A stretch of DNA of 32,336 nt from Chloroflexota bacterium. Lineage in GTDB: Bacteria > Chloroflexota > Limnocylindria > Limnocylindrales > CSP1-4. The notes below the pieces were generated by a model that searched no databases, was not told the origin of the DNA, and was given only the letters and a program-made list of their open reading frames with translations. The position numbers and the translations under genes were made by a program. Positions 24,783 through 32,336 of the stretch are shown here, one piece after another. The stretch spans positions 1 to 32,336 of the forward strand of contig JAJXUG010000041.1 in assembly GCA_021783095.1 (NCBI GenBank). The letters are read 5' to 3'. Every line of letters begins with the position of its first letter. The stretch's first letter is position 1.

Positions 24783-26849
24783 ATGCGCACACGCATTCGG
24801 TTCCGGCGGCTGCTCGCAACCACGGCTGCCACCGCGGTCCTCACGATGCTGCCGTTGGCGCCGCGCGGCCTGGCGTCCCCCACCGGGACAGTGCCGGCCG
24901 CCTCCTGGGGGACCTTCACCGCGCCGACTTCGGGCTACATCGGCCTGGCCTACAGCGCTAGCCACAACGGCCTCGACATCTGGCCGACCAAGGGCACCGT
25001 GGGCTGCGGCGGCGGGTCGTCCGCGACGCCCGGCAACGATGTGCACCCGGTCCGCGCCGGCAAGATCTTCACCTTCTGGGCCGGCGACCACAGCGGGCAT
25101 TGGTGGCAGACCAACTCGCCCACAGCGACCCACACTGACGCTGCCGGCAACGCCTGGCCGACGTCGGTGGTCGTGGTCGCGCACACCGGCGTCCCCGGGT
25201 TCGAGGGCACGACGCTCTACACCCGCTACGAGCACCTCGCGGTGCAGGCTGACGGGGCCGCCACGACCCCGCAGGCGGGCGACCGGACCCTGATCAACGC
25301 CTCGCTCGCCAAGGATCAAGACGTGACGACGTCGACACTGCTCGGCGCCGAGGGCAACTGGCGCTACAGCGCAGGAAACGACCTCGTCACCCACCTGCAC
25401 CTGAGCGTCGACACCGACGAGCTCGACAACGCGAAGCGGCTGTTCTACGACCCGCAGCCGTTCCTCGGCGTCAGCTACGGCTCGTGCAGCATGGCCGCAC
25501 TCGGGTCCCCGGCGCCTGCGCCGGCGAAGTCGCTGGACCTCGCATTCGCGATCGACACCACTGGCTCGATGGGGGACGACATCGCGAGCGCGAAGGCCGT
25601 CGCGACCTCGATCCTGTCGGCCCTCAAGGCCCAAACCCCCGACACCCGGGTCGCGGTCACGGACTTCCGGGACTTCCCCTCGCGGACGGGCTACGCAGGC
25701 GATTACCCCTACCGCGACGACCAGGGCTTCACTTCCGACATGGCGGCCGCCACCGCCGCCATCACGTCGCTCGACCTCGGCTACGGCGGCGACGCCCCGG
25801 AGACGCGCTACTGCGCGCTCATGCACATCATCACCGCGACCAACTGCGCGGGGCAGGGCGCCTCGAGCAGCGTCGGGCGCTGGCGCGCCTCGCCGACGTC
25901 CAAGGCGATCGTCTACCTGACCGACGCGCCCGCCCTCTCGCCAGAGCCGTTCACCAACTACTCCGGCGCCACGGTCGTCTCGGCCGGACGCGCGGGAGGT
26001 CTCCAGTTCGACCCCGTCTACTTCGGCGAGGCGCAGGACCCCACGATGGTGCTGACCGGGTCCGTCCCGGCCCTCGGTCCCGCGGCCGTCCTCGCCGCCG
26101 AGGCGGAGGAGGCCGGCATCGCCATCTACCCGATCGTGATCGGCTCCGACCCGACAGCCATCGCGGACTCGCAGGAGCTCGCGGATGGCACGGGCGGCAG
26201 GCTCTTCACCGCCGCGTCGGCGGACGACGTCGCGGCGGCGATCGAGGAGGCGATCGGGACGATCACAGGGGGCGACACGACGCCGCCAGTCATCACGATC
26301 GGCGCGCCGACGGCCTCGACCTACCTGCTCAACGCCTCAGTCGCCACGTCCTACGGCTGCGCGGACGAGTCCGCCGTCGCGAGTTGCGCCGGCCCGGCGC
26401 CGTCGGGCGCCCCGCTCGACACCACCTCGGTCGGCGTCCACTCGTTCACCGTCGAGGCCACGGACACCGCCGGCAACGCTGGGTCCAAGACAGTCGTCTA
26501 CACAGTCGCCTACGACGTCCGGCTGATCGGCGACCCGTCGAAGCCCGTCAAGGCCGGCAGCGTGATCCCGATCAAGCTCCGGCTCGTGGACGCCAGCGGC
26601 GTCAACGTGTCGAGCGCGGCCGTGACCCTGACGGCCGCCGGCCTCGTGCCTGCCGGCACACCGCCGGCCTCGAACGCCGTCCGCTCGCCCGGCAGGGCCA
26701 ACCCGGGCGGCGTGTTCCGGTATGACCCGACGCTCCGTGGTTATGTGTTCAACCTCTCGACCAAGGGCCTGGCCCCAGGGGCCTACAACTTCGCCTACAC
26801 GGCCGGGGGCGACCCCACGACCCACGTCGTGCCAATCCAGGTCAGGTAG
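24783..26849 (+). CDS. Secreted M23-like/vWA multidomain protein
   Basis: A 688-residue exported protein, start ATG 24783 after AGGAGAGAG. Signal peptide 1-31. Residues about 40-230 form an M23 (LytM) peptidase-like domain with zinc ligands H61 and D65 in SHNGLDIW, H151 in YEHL, and H204/H206 in THLHLSVD. Residues about 248-495 form a von Willebrand A domain with metal-site motif AIDTTGSMGDD (D258, T260, S262). Residues about 499-575 resemble a HYR/Ig-like repeat (DTTPPVITI ... VEATDTAGNAG). The C-terminal 110 residues contain the surface motif KPVKAGSVIPIKLRL. No LPXTG or TM helix is seen. Likely acts on or adheres to the cell wall. Monocistronic. Confidence 0.88.
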   Translation: MRTRIRFRRLLATTAATAVLTMLPLAPRGLASPTGTVPAASWGTFTAPTSGYIGLAYSASHNGLDIWPTKGTVGCGGGSSATPGNDVHPVRAGKIFTFWAGDHSGHWWQTNSPTATHTDAAGNAWPTSVVVVAHTGVPGFEGTTLYTRYEHLAVQADGAATTPQAGDRTLINASLAKDQDVTTSTLLGAEGNWRYSAGNDLVTHLHLSVDTDELDNAKRLFYDPQPFLGVSYGSCSMAALGSPAPAPAKSLDLAFAIDTTGSMGDDIASAKAVATSILSALKAQTPDTRVAVTDFRDFPSRTGYAGDYPYRDDQGFTSDMAAATAAITSLDLGYGGDAPETRYCALMHIITATNCAGQGASSSVGRWRASPTSKAIVYLTDAPALSPEPFTNYSGATVVSAGRAGGLQFDPVYFGEAQDPTMVLTGSVPALGPAAVLAAEAEEAGIAIYPIVIGSDPTAIADSQELADGTGGRLFTAASADDVAAAIEEAIGTITGGDTTPPVITIGAPTASTYLLNASVATSYGCADESAVASCAGPAPSGAPLDTTSVGVHSFTVEATDTAGNAGSKTVVYTVAYDVRLIGDPSKPVKAGSVIPIKLRLVDASGVNVSSAAVTLTAAGLVPAGTPPASNAVRSPGRANPGGVFRYDPTLRGYVFNLSTKGLAPGAYNFAYTAGGDPTTHVVPIQVR

Positions 26850-26863
26850 GGGAGCGCAGCTGG

Positions 26864-26900
26864 CCGGCATCGCTGCCCGCTCATGCGGCAGCGATGCCGG
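26864..26900 (+). terminator. Terminator-like hairpin with 14-bp perfect stem
   Basis: CCGGCATCGCTGCC and GGCAGCGATGCCGG pair perfectly around the 9-nt loop CGCTCATGC, starting 15 nt after the stop of the vWA protein. The sequence after it (GCCCTTCGG) has no real T tract, as is common for terminators in GC-rich bacteria. Confidence 0.7.
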
Positions 26901-27368
26901 GCCCTTCGGTCGCCGGCTCGCCGCCGGCGACCGGCTCTCGGCGTGGCCGCCGTCCCAGTCGCCCGCTCGTCGACGGCCGCGGCACATAAGGGCACGCCCG
27001 ATGGCGAGTCGGCACCTCTTGTCGTCGCCGCCAGGCGGTCAAGCGAGGCGAGGAAGGCCCACCCGTCGAGTATCCGGGCTGCGAGCGGGTCGACCTCGGC
27101 CGTGCCGCCGTTCGTCGAACAGCTCGAGCCAGCCGGTGGCGAAGGTGCCCAGCGGCGATCTGGGCTCGAGGCCCTCGCCCGCGAGCGCTTCGTGGCCCCG
27201 CGTCGCCGGCGGTCCTGCACTGCCTCGGCCGAATAGGAGCCGGGTTCTGCACACCCCTTGCCCACGGTGACCTCCTTGGCTGTCCAGCTGGCAGGCTAGG
27301 GCGCGGCATGCTGGGAGAACCGTTTCCGGCAGCAGTGGTTGCAGCGGTCGCGCGGTGTCGGCCCGGGG
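26901..27368. other. Stretch without recognisable gene
   Basis: About 470 nt between the terminator and the recombinase fragment. Several frames are open by GC bias alone. On the minus strand one stretch (DPLAARILDGWAFLASLDRL) and, in another frame, TGWLELFDERR look protein-like, which could be a frameshifted remnant, but neither can be tied to a family or a start. Confidence 0.4.
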
Positions 27369-28382
27369 TCACGCGCTCCGCAGCCACCCGCACGGCGCGG
27401 GCGGCTCGGCGAGGCGCATCGTGATCGGAAGGTCGGTGGTGGCGGGGCAACGCCTCTCGCCCCGACCAAACTCACCGATCTGGTCCCGCAGGTCGAAGAC
27501 CGCCGGCAGCGCGGCATCGAGCCCCAGGGCGATCGCGTCCGGCGTGAGCTCGTACTCCATCCGCTCGAACCCCAGCACGTCCGTCCGGGCGAAGATCGCC
27601 GTGGTGAGCGCCTGGCGCGCGTCCGGCCCCGAGTCGGCCCACAGGGCGGGCAGCGAGCGCAGGTAGGCGACGATCTCGGGCGGCGTGAGGCGGGCGCCGG
27701 CGGGCGCCTGGCGCGCGAGCGCCTCGGCCGCGTCGAGCCGGCCCATCGCCGCCTGCCAGGCGACGACGTCGCGCGTCTGGGCGAGCTTCCGGGTCGCGGC
27801 CTCGCGCTCCCGGTCGATCCGGGCCAGGGCGAGCTCGTCCACCTCCGGCCGGCATGCGGCGTGGAGCCGGACGACCTCGGCGAGGGTCGCCTCGCCGAGC
27901 GAGCCGATCTCACCGAGCAGCGCGCCGACCGCCCCCTCGTACCACGCCTGCGGGTACGAGTGCCCCTTGACCCGGGCGTCGTGGGCCGGGGTGCGCTGGC
28001 GCCGTACCAGCGGCGCGGCCGCCCGGAACGCCTCGCACGTGGGCGACGGGTGGCGGTAGCGGCCGACGTCCCCGTACAGGAAGCGGCGGCAGCCCAGGCA
28101 GCGAAGGCGCAGGGCGTACTGGCGCTTCACGATCCGCCCCGGCGCCCGCGTGCGGCGCCGCTCCCGGGCCGCCTGCACCGCCGACCAGAGCGCGGGGTCG
28201 ATGAGCGCCGCGATGCCCAGGGCCTCGCCGGTCCGGAGCCGCCCGGCGTAGACGGGGTTCGTGAGGATCTCGCCGACGTGCGTCTCCTTGAGGCCCGTGG
28301 CTGCGGCGACCTCCCGGTCCGTCGCCCCGGACGCGGCGAGCGCGTAGGCGCGCCGGACGACCGCCACGCCGTCGCCGTCTAC
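27369..28382 (-). pseudogene. Large serine recombinase, C-terminal fragment
   Basis: 337 codons corresponding to the second and third parts of a large serine integrase. They begin with the recombinase domain (VAVVRRAYALAASGATDREV, then ATGLKETHVGEILTNPVYAG), then a zinc-ribbon with CLGCRR and a downstream Cys in SPTCEAF, then a long coiled coil (ELALARIDREREAATRKLAQ) and the C-terminal tail. The N-terminal catalytic resolvase domain with its serine is entirely missing; in its place the sequence turns into a sigma-factor gene on the opposite strand. The remaining part cannot recombine DNA. It is the scar of an integrated element. Confidence 0.82.
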
Positions 28383-28826
28383 CGGTACCTGCTGGCGCGC
28401 GGCGCGTCCGAGGACCAGGCCGAGGACATCACGGCTGCGGCCTTCGAGCGGGCGCTCCGCTCGATCGGCGGCTTCCGCCCGGGGCGCGCCGGCTTCCGGC
28501 CGTGGCTCCTCGCGATCGCCCGGAACGCCTGGGTTGACGCCCACCGGCGGACGTCGCGCGAGACGGACCTCGGCCAGGCCGCGGCCATCGCCGCTCCGGG
28601 CCCGTCGCCAGAGGCCGCGGCCGAGGCCGCAGAGGACCGGGAGCTCGTGATGCGCCTCCTGGCCGGACTCCCGGACCCGGCGCGCGACGCCCTCGCGCTC
28701 CGCTACGCGGCCGGCCTGTCGGGCCGCGAGATCGCCCACGTCATCGGCAAGAGCGAGGACGCGACCAAGAAGCTGCTGAGCAGGTCGCTCGACTCGCTCC
28801 GGGAGGCTGCACGCCATGATCGCTGA
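28278..28826 (+). CDS. ECF-type RNA polymerase sigma factor, N-terminus uncertain
   Basis: From 28362 the frame encodes a clear ECF sigma factor. Region 2 is RHAVAVYRYLLARGASEDQA, then EDITAAAFERAL and FRPWLLAIARNAWVDAHRR. A linker rich in Ala and Glu follows, then region 4 (LPDPARDALALRYAAGLSGR and EIAHVIGKSEDATKKLLSRS). The first 15-25 residues normal for the family are missing: upstream of 28362 the sequence is the antisense of the recombinase fragment. GTG 28278 is the nearest plausible in-frame start and would give 182 residues with a non-native beginning. The gene overlaps its partner by 11 nt. It may still work, or be N-terminally truncated. Confidence 0.7.
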   Translation: MRLLEARGCGDLPVRRPGRGERVGAPDDRHAVAVYRYLLARGASEDQAEDITAAAFERALRSIGGFRPGRAGFRPWLLAIARNAWVDAHRRTSRETDLGQAAAIAAPGPSPEAAAEAAEDRELVMRLLAGLPDPARDALALRYAAGLSGREIAHVIGKSEDATKKLLSRSLDSLREAARHDR

Positions 28827-29466
28827 CCTCGACACCCCCGAGCTCGAGGAGCTCCTCACCCGCTCGCTCGCCGCCGACCTCTCGCCGGAGGGCCGCGGCC
28901 GCATCCGGGCCCGGCTCGACGCCGCGCCCGAGCGCCGACACGGCCTCCTGGCACGCCGACGCCGAACCGTCGTCACCGTCGGCCTCGCCGCCGCGCTCCT
29001 CGTCGCCGGGACGGCGGGGGCCGCCCAGATCATCCGGGAGTGGGGCCCGGTCGACCACCCGGCGACGATCGCCGAGCTCGACGCGGAGATCAGCGCGGCG
29101 GTGGCGGACAACACGCTGCCGCCCGGCTACTCCTACCCGCTCGCGCAGATCCGGGCCGCGGCCGAGAAGGACGGCGGGCGCGCCAAGAACGGCGGCACGC
29201 TGAGCGTCCAGCAGCACTACATGTGCGCCTGGACCGACTACTGGCTGGCGGCGAACAAGACCGGCGACGCGCAGCGGCAAGCCGCGGCGCTCTCGAAGGT
29301 CGAGGCGTTCCCGAAGCTCATGCTGATCGTCGACCAGAGGTTCGCGGACGACTCGATCCGCGACGAGATCGCGCAGGTAGTGGCGGGCGCGAAGGCCGGC
29401 GACGCCGCCCCCGTGCAGGAGCTGTGGGGCGCCGCATGCTCGGACGCGATGGTCGTCCGGCCGTAG
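28816..29466 (+). CDS. Probable anti-sigma factor, single-pass membrane protein
   Basis: A 216-residue protein starting at ATG 28816 inside the end of the sigma gene. The cytoplasmic part (residues 1-50) has an acidic helical start (LDTPELEELLTRSL) and a basic stretch ARRRRT. Then comes one membrane helix (VVTVGLAAALLVAGTAGAA, about 52-70) and an outer domain of about 145 residues with two Cys (QHYMCAWTDYW and GAACSDAM). Topology and coupling to an ECF sigma gene indicate that it holds the sigma factor at the membrane and releases it on an external signal. No zinc HxxxCxxC motif is present, so it is not a ZAS-type anti-sigma. Confidence 0.7.
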   Translation: MIADLDTPELEELLTRSLAADLSPEGRGRIRARLDAAPERRHGLLARRRRTVVTVGLAAALLVAGTAGAAQIIREWGPVDHPATIAELDAEISAAVADNTLPPGYSYPLAQIRAAAEKDGGRAKNGGTLSVQQHYMCAWTDYWLAANKTGDAQRQAAALSKVEAFPKLMLIVDQRFADDSIRDEIAQVVAGAKAGDAAPVQELWGAACSDAMVVRP

Positions 29467-29529
29467 CCGGGCGCGACCGGTCGCGATCCGCGCCGAGCTC
29501 GCCCTCTGGCGCGGCGGCGATCAGCTGTC

Positions 29530-29579
29530 GGCCCCGGCGCAGGGTCCGCCCCTCGGGCGACTCACCCGACGCCGGGGCC
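29530..29579. terminator. Two-stem terminator-like structure between convergent genes
   Basis: An outer stem GGCCCCGGCG / CGCCGGGGCC (10 bp, perfect) encloses an inner stem TCGGG / CCCGA placed directly against it. The structure lies 64 nt after the anti-sigma stop and 67 nt before the end of the opposing DinB gene, so it can serve both directions. Confidence 0.55.
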
Positions 29580-29645
29580 GCGACGCTCTTCCGCGCCTAG
29601 TTGGCCCATTGGGCCATGTTGGCGCGCGGCGGGCGGTGATTGTCT

Positions 29646-30143
29646 TCAGCGCATCGCGCAGAACGCCAGGAAGCCGATCTCGCCCGGACTCTGCCCGAGC
29701 CGCGTGAGCAGGACGGCGGCCTCGCTGAGCTGCTGCGTTCCGTGGTTGATCACGTAGACGATGTACCGCCACAGGGAGAGGGGGTTGTCGGCTCCGGGCG
29801 GAGGCACACGGAGGTCGTCGTCCGAGAGCGTGTCGAACCAGTCGCGGAACGCCTGCTCCTCGTGTCGCCACCGCTCGGCGAGGGCCTGGACGCCCATGAA
29901 GTCGCCCGCCAGCACGTCGCCATCCGGGAACGAGCCCTCGGAGAGACGGATCCTCCAAGCCCACTCGCACTCGACCTGGTGGGCGAGCGTGGAGCGCAGG
30001 CTGCGAGTGGTGACCGTGTTCGGCGCGACGAAGTCGGCCGACGACAGGCGAGCGGCCGCCGACAGGATCCGATCTCGCGCCCACCACATGTATTCGAGCT
30101 GCTCCCCGACAACCACGCGGAGAACACCCTGCGCGCTATCCAT
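29646..30143 (-). CDS. DinB-like four-helix protein
   Basis: A 165-residue protein of the DinB/YfiT-like fold: first helix EQLEYMWWARDRILSAAARL, then TLAHQVECEWAWRIRLSEG with the first metal His, a middle helix ERWRHEEQAFRDWFDTL, and the late motif VINHGTQQLSEAAVLLTRLG ending PGEIGFLAF. Most relatives have a His after NHGTQ (NHGTQHRSEA), which here is Gln, so one usual metal ligand is changed. Members include thiol-dependent transferases and stress proteins, and the reaction here is unknown. ATG 30143 overlaps the stop of the hydrolase gene by 8 nt, so the two form a unit. Confidence 0.85.
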   Translation of the reverse strand: MDSAQGVLRVVVGEQLEYMWWARDRILSAAARLSSADFVAPNTVTTRSLRSTLAHQVECEWAWRIRLSEGSFPDGDVLAGDFMGVQALAERWRHEEQAFRDWFDTLSDDDLRVPPPGADNPLSLWRYIVYVINHGTQQLSEAAVLLTRLGQSPGEIGFLAFCAMR

Positions 30144-30936
30144 CGGACCTCAGCCTCTCGTCCATGAAGTCGAGCGTCATGGCGATGAGCTCTCTGCTCC
30201 GCTCGTCGGCGTCCAGGACGTCGAAGGCATGGTGCCCGGCCGGGTGGTCCTCGACGCGGGTGTCGCCGCGGCCGGTCGCCGCAGCGACGTAGCGGTCGAC
30301 CGACTCGTTGAGCTCGGGGTAGTCGAGGCCCGCCCTCACGATGAGGGTCGGCGGCACGCACGGGATAGCCTCGACGACCGCGGCTGGGGACACCGCCGCG
30401 AGGTCGTCTGGCGGAACGTTTGGGTCCAGGCGGGCCGTGAGGTGCCGGACATCGAGGAAGCCGTAGTAGCTGACGATGAACGCCACTGGGGGGCTGGCGA
30501 GGAGCGCAGCGGCCACCCCGAAGCTCGAACCTGCCGAGCAGGTCCAGACGCCGAGCCGGGCGGCGTCGATCCCTGGGATCGCGTGGTCGCGAACGCGGGC
30601 GATCGCCGCCTCTAGCTCGGCGAGGAGGCTGGGCGCGTGGCGAAGGCCGTCCGAGGATCGGTGCTGGAGCACGACAGCGCACAGGCCGCGTGAAGCAACC
30701 GCCTCGCCCCAGGAGCGGTACTGCCCCCAGTCCAGCACGTCGGCGAGGACCTCGGCTGATGCGTCGCCGTGGATGAACAGCACCGTGGGCAGCGCCGCGT
30801 CCGGGGCCGCGCTCGCGGGCCGGTACGTGTCTGCCGCGATGTCGCCGCCCGGGAGCTGGAGGACGTGCCGCTCCCGCCGGACGTCCGCGCCGAGGCCGGG
30901 ATCCAGGACGATCCGCGCCTCCGTCAGATCAGCCAT
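30136..30936 (-). CDS. Alpha/beta hydrolase
   Basis: A 266-residue soluble hydrolase related to the dienelactone-hydrolase/esterase group. ATG 30936 is chosen because GGAG lies just upstream (GGAGAGGAGATG); ATGs at 30963 and 31011 would add residues of no clear fold. Elements seen are the oxyanion strand TVLFIHGDAS, the nucleophile elbow VWTCSAGSSFG (the usual first Gly of GxSxG is Thr), the acid in VRAGLDYPELNESVD, and the His in PAGHHAFDVLD. Transcribed together with the DinB gene, which it overlaps. Substrate unknown. Confidence 0.82.
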   Translation of the reverse strand: MADLTEARIVLDPGLGADVRRERHVLQLPGGDIAADTYRPASAAPDAALPTVLFIHGDASAEVLADVLDWGQYRSWGEAVASRGLCAVVLQHRSSDGLRHAPSLLAELEAAIARVRDHAIPGIDAARLGVWTCSAGSSFGVAAALLASPPVAFIVSYYGFLDVRHLTARLDPNVPPDDLAAVSPAAVVEAIPCVPPTLIVRAGLDYPELNESVDRYVAAATGRGDTRVEDHPAGHHAFDVLDADERSRELIAMTLDFMDERLRSDG

Positions 30937-31026
30937 CTCCTCTCCGATGTGTCCGACCAGCATTGCACCTAGGGTAAGGAGCGCAGGCGCGCATTGCCGC
31001 CCGTCCCCCAACGTGCCCGCTATCTC

Positions 31027-32082
31027 CTACAGGTCTGGCCCAGCCTCTACGACCGATCGGTTCGCGCGCAGGCGTGCCTCGACCTCGTCCGCGTAGCCGC
31101 GCGCGTCGGCAGGGTCCACGGCAGTATCTCCCCCTCGATGGCGGGCCAGTGCGGCGCATACGACCGGCACGGCGCGATACGCCTCGCCGGCCTCGACTTT
31201 GGAGACCAGGCGCCGGCTGCTGGCGAACGTATCTGCGCGCGCTGCCGTGAGGACCAGGTAGACGGGATCGCCTGCGTCGCGCGCCCACCCGATCTCGTCG
31301 ACCGTCGCCTGCGCCACGATCGCATCTGGCGGGGCGGCAAGCGTCTCGCCAGGCGCCGGACCGACAAGCGCCTGCCCGGAGTCGTGGCAGACGGCTAGAT
31401 GGAGGACGAGGTCACGATCATGGCCGCCTCTCCGGCCGTCGACACGCCTGACCACGCCCCTGTCATCCACGGCCGCGTGCATCTGGAACCGCGGCCGGAC
31501 AGGATCCAGGGTTACCGCCTCGGAACGCGTCAGCACTGACATCTCAAGCCCCTTGGCGGGCAGCTCGAGGCTTGCGACCGTGATGGCGACGGCATCCACC
31601 TCGGCATCCGACAGCGGGTCCTCACAGAGGACGAGGAGGTCGAGATCGCTGACCACAGCGTCGAAGCCGCCGAGGACTGCGGATCCGTGAAGGTAGACCG
31701 CCGCGAGGTTCGCGCCGAGGGCCTCGCGCAGTCGCTCCGCTGCCATCGACGCCATCCTGACTGCCTCGGGATCAGGGTCGAGCTTCATTCGGTGAGGATG
31801 GTCAGCGGCTGCCGGTTGCGCAAGCGACTGCCCGCCGTGGCTTTCCTCCGGCGTCTCGCCCTCCGGCTCAGGCAGCCGCGGTGCCAGGATCCACACCAGC
31901 TGGGCCGTCGTCTCCGCCCCCACCTTGGACCGCGCGTTCGCCAGGTGGTGCTTGACGGTCGAGTGCGACAGGCCGAGCCGGTGGGCGGCGGCCTTCTCCG
32001 ACCCGGCCTCCAGGACGGCCGCCACCACGCCGACCTCCCGGTCGGTCGCGCGCTCGGCGGGGCGGCAGGGCCGGCGCGTCAT
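31027..32082 (-). CDS. LuxR-type HTH fused to AadA-like nucleotidyltransferase
   Basis: One open frame of 351 residues. Residues 1-75 are a LuxR-type HTH (ATDREVGVVAAVL, then SEKAAAHRLGLSHSTVKHHL). A linker follows to M99. Residues 99-351 resemble aminoglycoside adenylyltransferases of the AadA/ANT(3'') type: nucleotide site VYLHGSAVLGGFD and SDLDLLVL with the two metal Asp, a central sheet, and the C-terminal helical domain (DPVYLVLTAARADTF, SKVEAGEAYRAVP). ATG 31788 could start the enzyme alone, but lacks a ribosome site. The HTH part is nearly the same as the copy at 377-631, so the fusion may be a recent accident or a real regulator/enzyme hybrid. Resistance activity is not proven. Confidence 0.75.
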   Translation of the reverse strand: MTRRPCRPAERATDREVGVVAAVLEAGSEKAAAHRLGLSHSTVKHHLANARSKVGAETTAQLVWILAPRLPEPEGETPEESHGGQSLAQPAAADHPHRMKLDPDPEAVRMASMAAERLREALGANLAAVYLHGSAVLGGFDAVVSDLDLLVLCEDPLSDAEVDAVAITVASLELPAKGLEMSVLTRSEAVTLDPVRPRFQMHAAVDDRGVVRRVDGRRGGHDRDLVLHLAVCHDSGQALVGPAPGETLAAPPDAIVAQATVDEIGWARDAGDPVYLVLTAARADTFASSRRLVSKVEAGEAYRAVPVVCAALARHRGGDTAVDPADARGYADEVEARLRANRSVVEAGPDL

Positions 32083-32169
32083 GCGCTCCGGACCAGCTCG
32101 AGTGGCGCCGGCGGCCGCGGCGTGGCGTTGACCATCAGGAAGCTGAGCGATCGCTGAGTTAGGGCGGGG

Positions 32170-32336
32170 CTATCCCTCTCGCCCCGACCACTCTTGCGCT
32201 CTTTCCCCTGAACTCGCCGGATGTCCGGCTGCCTGGCCCCGCGTGATGGCGTCGACGGTGGTCCTGAGCCCCTCGATGTCGTCCGGCACCTCCCTGAGCG
32301 GGTCGCGCTGCGTGAAGCCGGTCGCGTCCGCGGTCA
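32170..32336 (-). CDS. Partial copy of the cassette coiled-coil protein (runs off window)
   Basis: At the right edge the minus strand reads TADATGFTQRDPLREVPDDI, then EGLRTTVDAITRGQ, clearly homologous to SDDAMGLTQRDLLMEMREDI and RGLKATVDAIAKDQ of the gene at 23927-24262. The last two bases of the window (TG on the minus strand) fit a GTG start whose first base lies just outside. After about 34 shared residues the sequence diverges into a basic stretch and stops at 32170, without coiled coil or TM helix. It is a truncated paralogue. Confidence 0.65.
   Translation of the reverse strand, partial: TADATGFTQRDPLREVPDDIEGLRTTVDAITRGQAAGHPASSGERAQEWSGREG

Noticed and set aside
26795-27265. Minus-strand frames with some protein-like stretches after the vWA gene
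   Set aside because: The best stretches lie in different frames, have no start and match no family; kept only as a note for the region.
27339-28361. Upstream extension of the sigma-factor frame, about 340 codons
   Set aside because: It is the antisense of the serine-recombinase fragment. Only the part from about 28362 matches a sigma factor.

Overview
This is a high-GC bacterial stretch with many GTG starts, good Shine-Dalgarno sites, and dense operons whose genes overlap by 4 nt (ATGA or GTGA). The gene content fits Actinomycetota or a high-GC Chloroflexota lineage; no rRNA or tRNA is present to decide. The window is patchy. Two well-preserved operons are separated by zones of insertion sequences, remnants of restriction and phage genes, and broken reading frames.

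Layout. 1-1450: a 36-residue membrane peptide, a secreted protein with a C-terminal membrane anchor, and two orphan LuxR-type helix-turn-helix (HTH) copies, at least one of them a fragment. 1595-4270: a tight three-gene ABC exporter operon. 4838-7608: an IS3-family element whose orfB is split by a complete IS30-family element (5819-7270, CAA target duplication). 7617-10386: what looks like a decayed defence island. It holds the 3' end of a type I restriction hsdR gene, an intact YgjP/DUF45 metallopeptidase, an HNH endonuclease, a DUF6508 gene with a one-base frameshift, and a fragment on the other strand.

10454-21691 is the centrepiece, a carbohydrate-utilisation locus. Its order is BtpA/SgcQ protein, FGGY kinase, M29 metallo-aminopeptidase, divergent HPS/KGPDC-like barrel, zinc alcohol dehydrogenase, DeoR regulator, lipoprotein binding protein, two ABC permeases, MBL-fold hydrolase, and a CE7 acetyl esterase. 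No transporter ATPase is encoded, so a shared MsiK-like ATPase is presumably used. The set resembles the uncharacterised E. coli sgc cluster (SgcQ, the metallopeptidase-like SgcX, the barrel epimerase SgcE, regulator SgcR), with the PTS replaced by an ABC importer plus a kinase. The barrel enzyme lacks the DxKxxD catalytic signature, so the chemistry is probably not the textbook aldolase or decarboxylase reaction.

21692-24396 holds IS481 and IS5 remnants, then a four-gene phage-like cassette on the minus strand: coiled-coil/TM protein, papain-fold cysteine peptidase, two-TM holin-like protein, HNH endonuclease. Each gene overlaps the next by GTGA. A second copy of its first gene begins at the right edge of the window. 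24783-26849 encodes a large secreted protein combining M23-like and von Willebrand A domains. 27369-29466 holds a serine-recombinase C-terminal fragment abutting an ECF sigma factor, followed by its likely anti-sigma partner. 29646-32082 (minus) holds DinB-like and alpha/beta-hydrolase genes and a third LuxR-type HTH copy, here fused in frame to an AadA-like nucleotidyltransferase.
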